DNA of 12,594 bases from Alkalibaculum bacchi (GTDB taxonomy: Bacteria; Bacillota; Clostridia; Eubacteriales; Alkalibacteraceae): the NCBI RefSeq assembly GCF_937875145.1, contig NZ_CALNCS010000049.1, positions 1 through 12,594 of the forward strand. Reading direction: 5' to 3'. The number at the start of each line of letters is the position of its first letter. The stretch's first letter is position 1. The position numbers and the translations under genes are program-made. Below the pieces are notes generated by a model. The model was not told where the DNA came from, ran no database searches, and worked only from the letters and a program-made list of their open reading frames with translations. Shown here piece after piece: positions 12,541 through 12,594 of this stretch.

Positions 12541-12594
12541 CAAATCCGCAACGTCCTATTCTCCCAGGGCGTTACCACCCAAGTACCTTTGGCG
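12541..12594 (-). rRNA. rrf: 5S ribosomal RNA, 3' part (5' part beyond window)
   Basis: The minus strand reads as the 3' half of 5S rRNA: GGTACTTGGG, then CCCTGGGAGAATAGGACG, then GTTGCGGATT. About 54 nt of roughly 117 are inside the window. It is the last gene of an rRNA operon transcribed leftward and is followed by a strong terminator. The exact 3' end (12541-12543) depends on pairing with the 5' end, which is not visible. Confidence 0.92.

Overview
The window is AT-rich DNA from a low-GC Gram-positive bacterium, most likely an anaerobic Clostridia member. I infer this from base composition, strong AGGAGG-type ribosome binding sites, a T-box leader, an encoded CCA on every tRNA, and proteins that read as Clostridia/Alkaliphilus-like. 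The genus is a guess. Most of the window is chromosomal housekeeping DNA with a few scars of past rearrangement.

Left part (1-2418, minus strand): the 3'-truncated gene of a BMP/Med-family nucleoside-type ABC transporter lipoprotein, with a clean promoter. Upstream of it is a glutamate-cysteine ligase gene with no glutathione synthetase beside it. Next (2584-3882, plus strand) come xanthine phosphoribosyltransferase (xpt) and a DUF421/YetF-like membrane protein, probably one operon, followed by a gene-free stretch that folds well and ends in a terminator. Around 4200-4440 lie a hairpin, three ATGGTGTTAAA repeats and tRNA-Arg(ACG) on the minus strand. The repeats look like integrase arm sites left by an element that once used the tRNA. 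A DUF3298-domain protein follows on the plus strand, ending in a bidirectional terminator shared with proS.

Middle part (5165-8123): proS (archaeal/eukaryotic-type prolyl-tRNA synthetase) is preceded by a T-box leader with a CCU proline specifier, so its expression should respond to uncharged tRNA-Pro. Facing away from it is a serine tRNA array: tRNA-Ser(TGA), a chimeric tRNA made of the 5' part of tRNA-Ser(GCT) joined to the 3' part of tRNA-Asn(GTT), and an intact tRNA-Ser(GCT). Then a small hypothetical membrane-anchored protein runs on the minus strand. Its 3' end carries a damaged copy of the serS terminator joined to a tRNA T-arm-like fragment.

Right part (8123-12594, minus strand): serS, with its own promoter and a perfect 14-bp hairpin in the leader but no T-box; a large UPF0182 membrane protein gene; then a repeat-bearing spacer, an rRNA operon terminator and the 3' end of 5S rRNA, which runs off the window.

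The common theme from 4.3 kb rightward is translation: serS lies near two serine tRNA genes, proS is tRNA-controlled, and an rRNA operon ends at the right edge. I found no convincing new multi-gene system. The most unusual object is the chimeric Ser/Asn tRNA; next are the att-like scar at tRNA-Arg and several candidate regulatory RNA structures.
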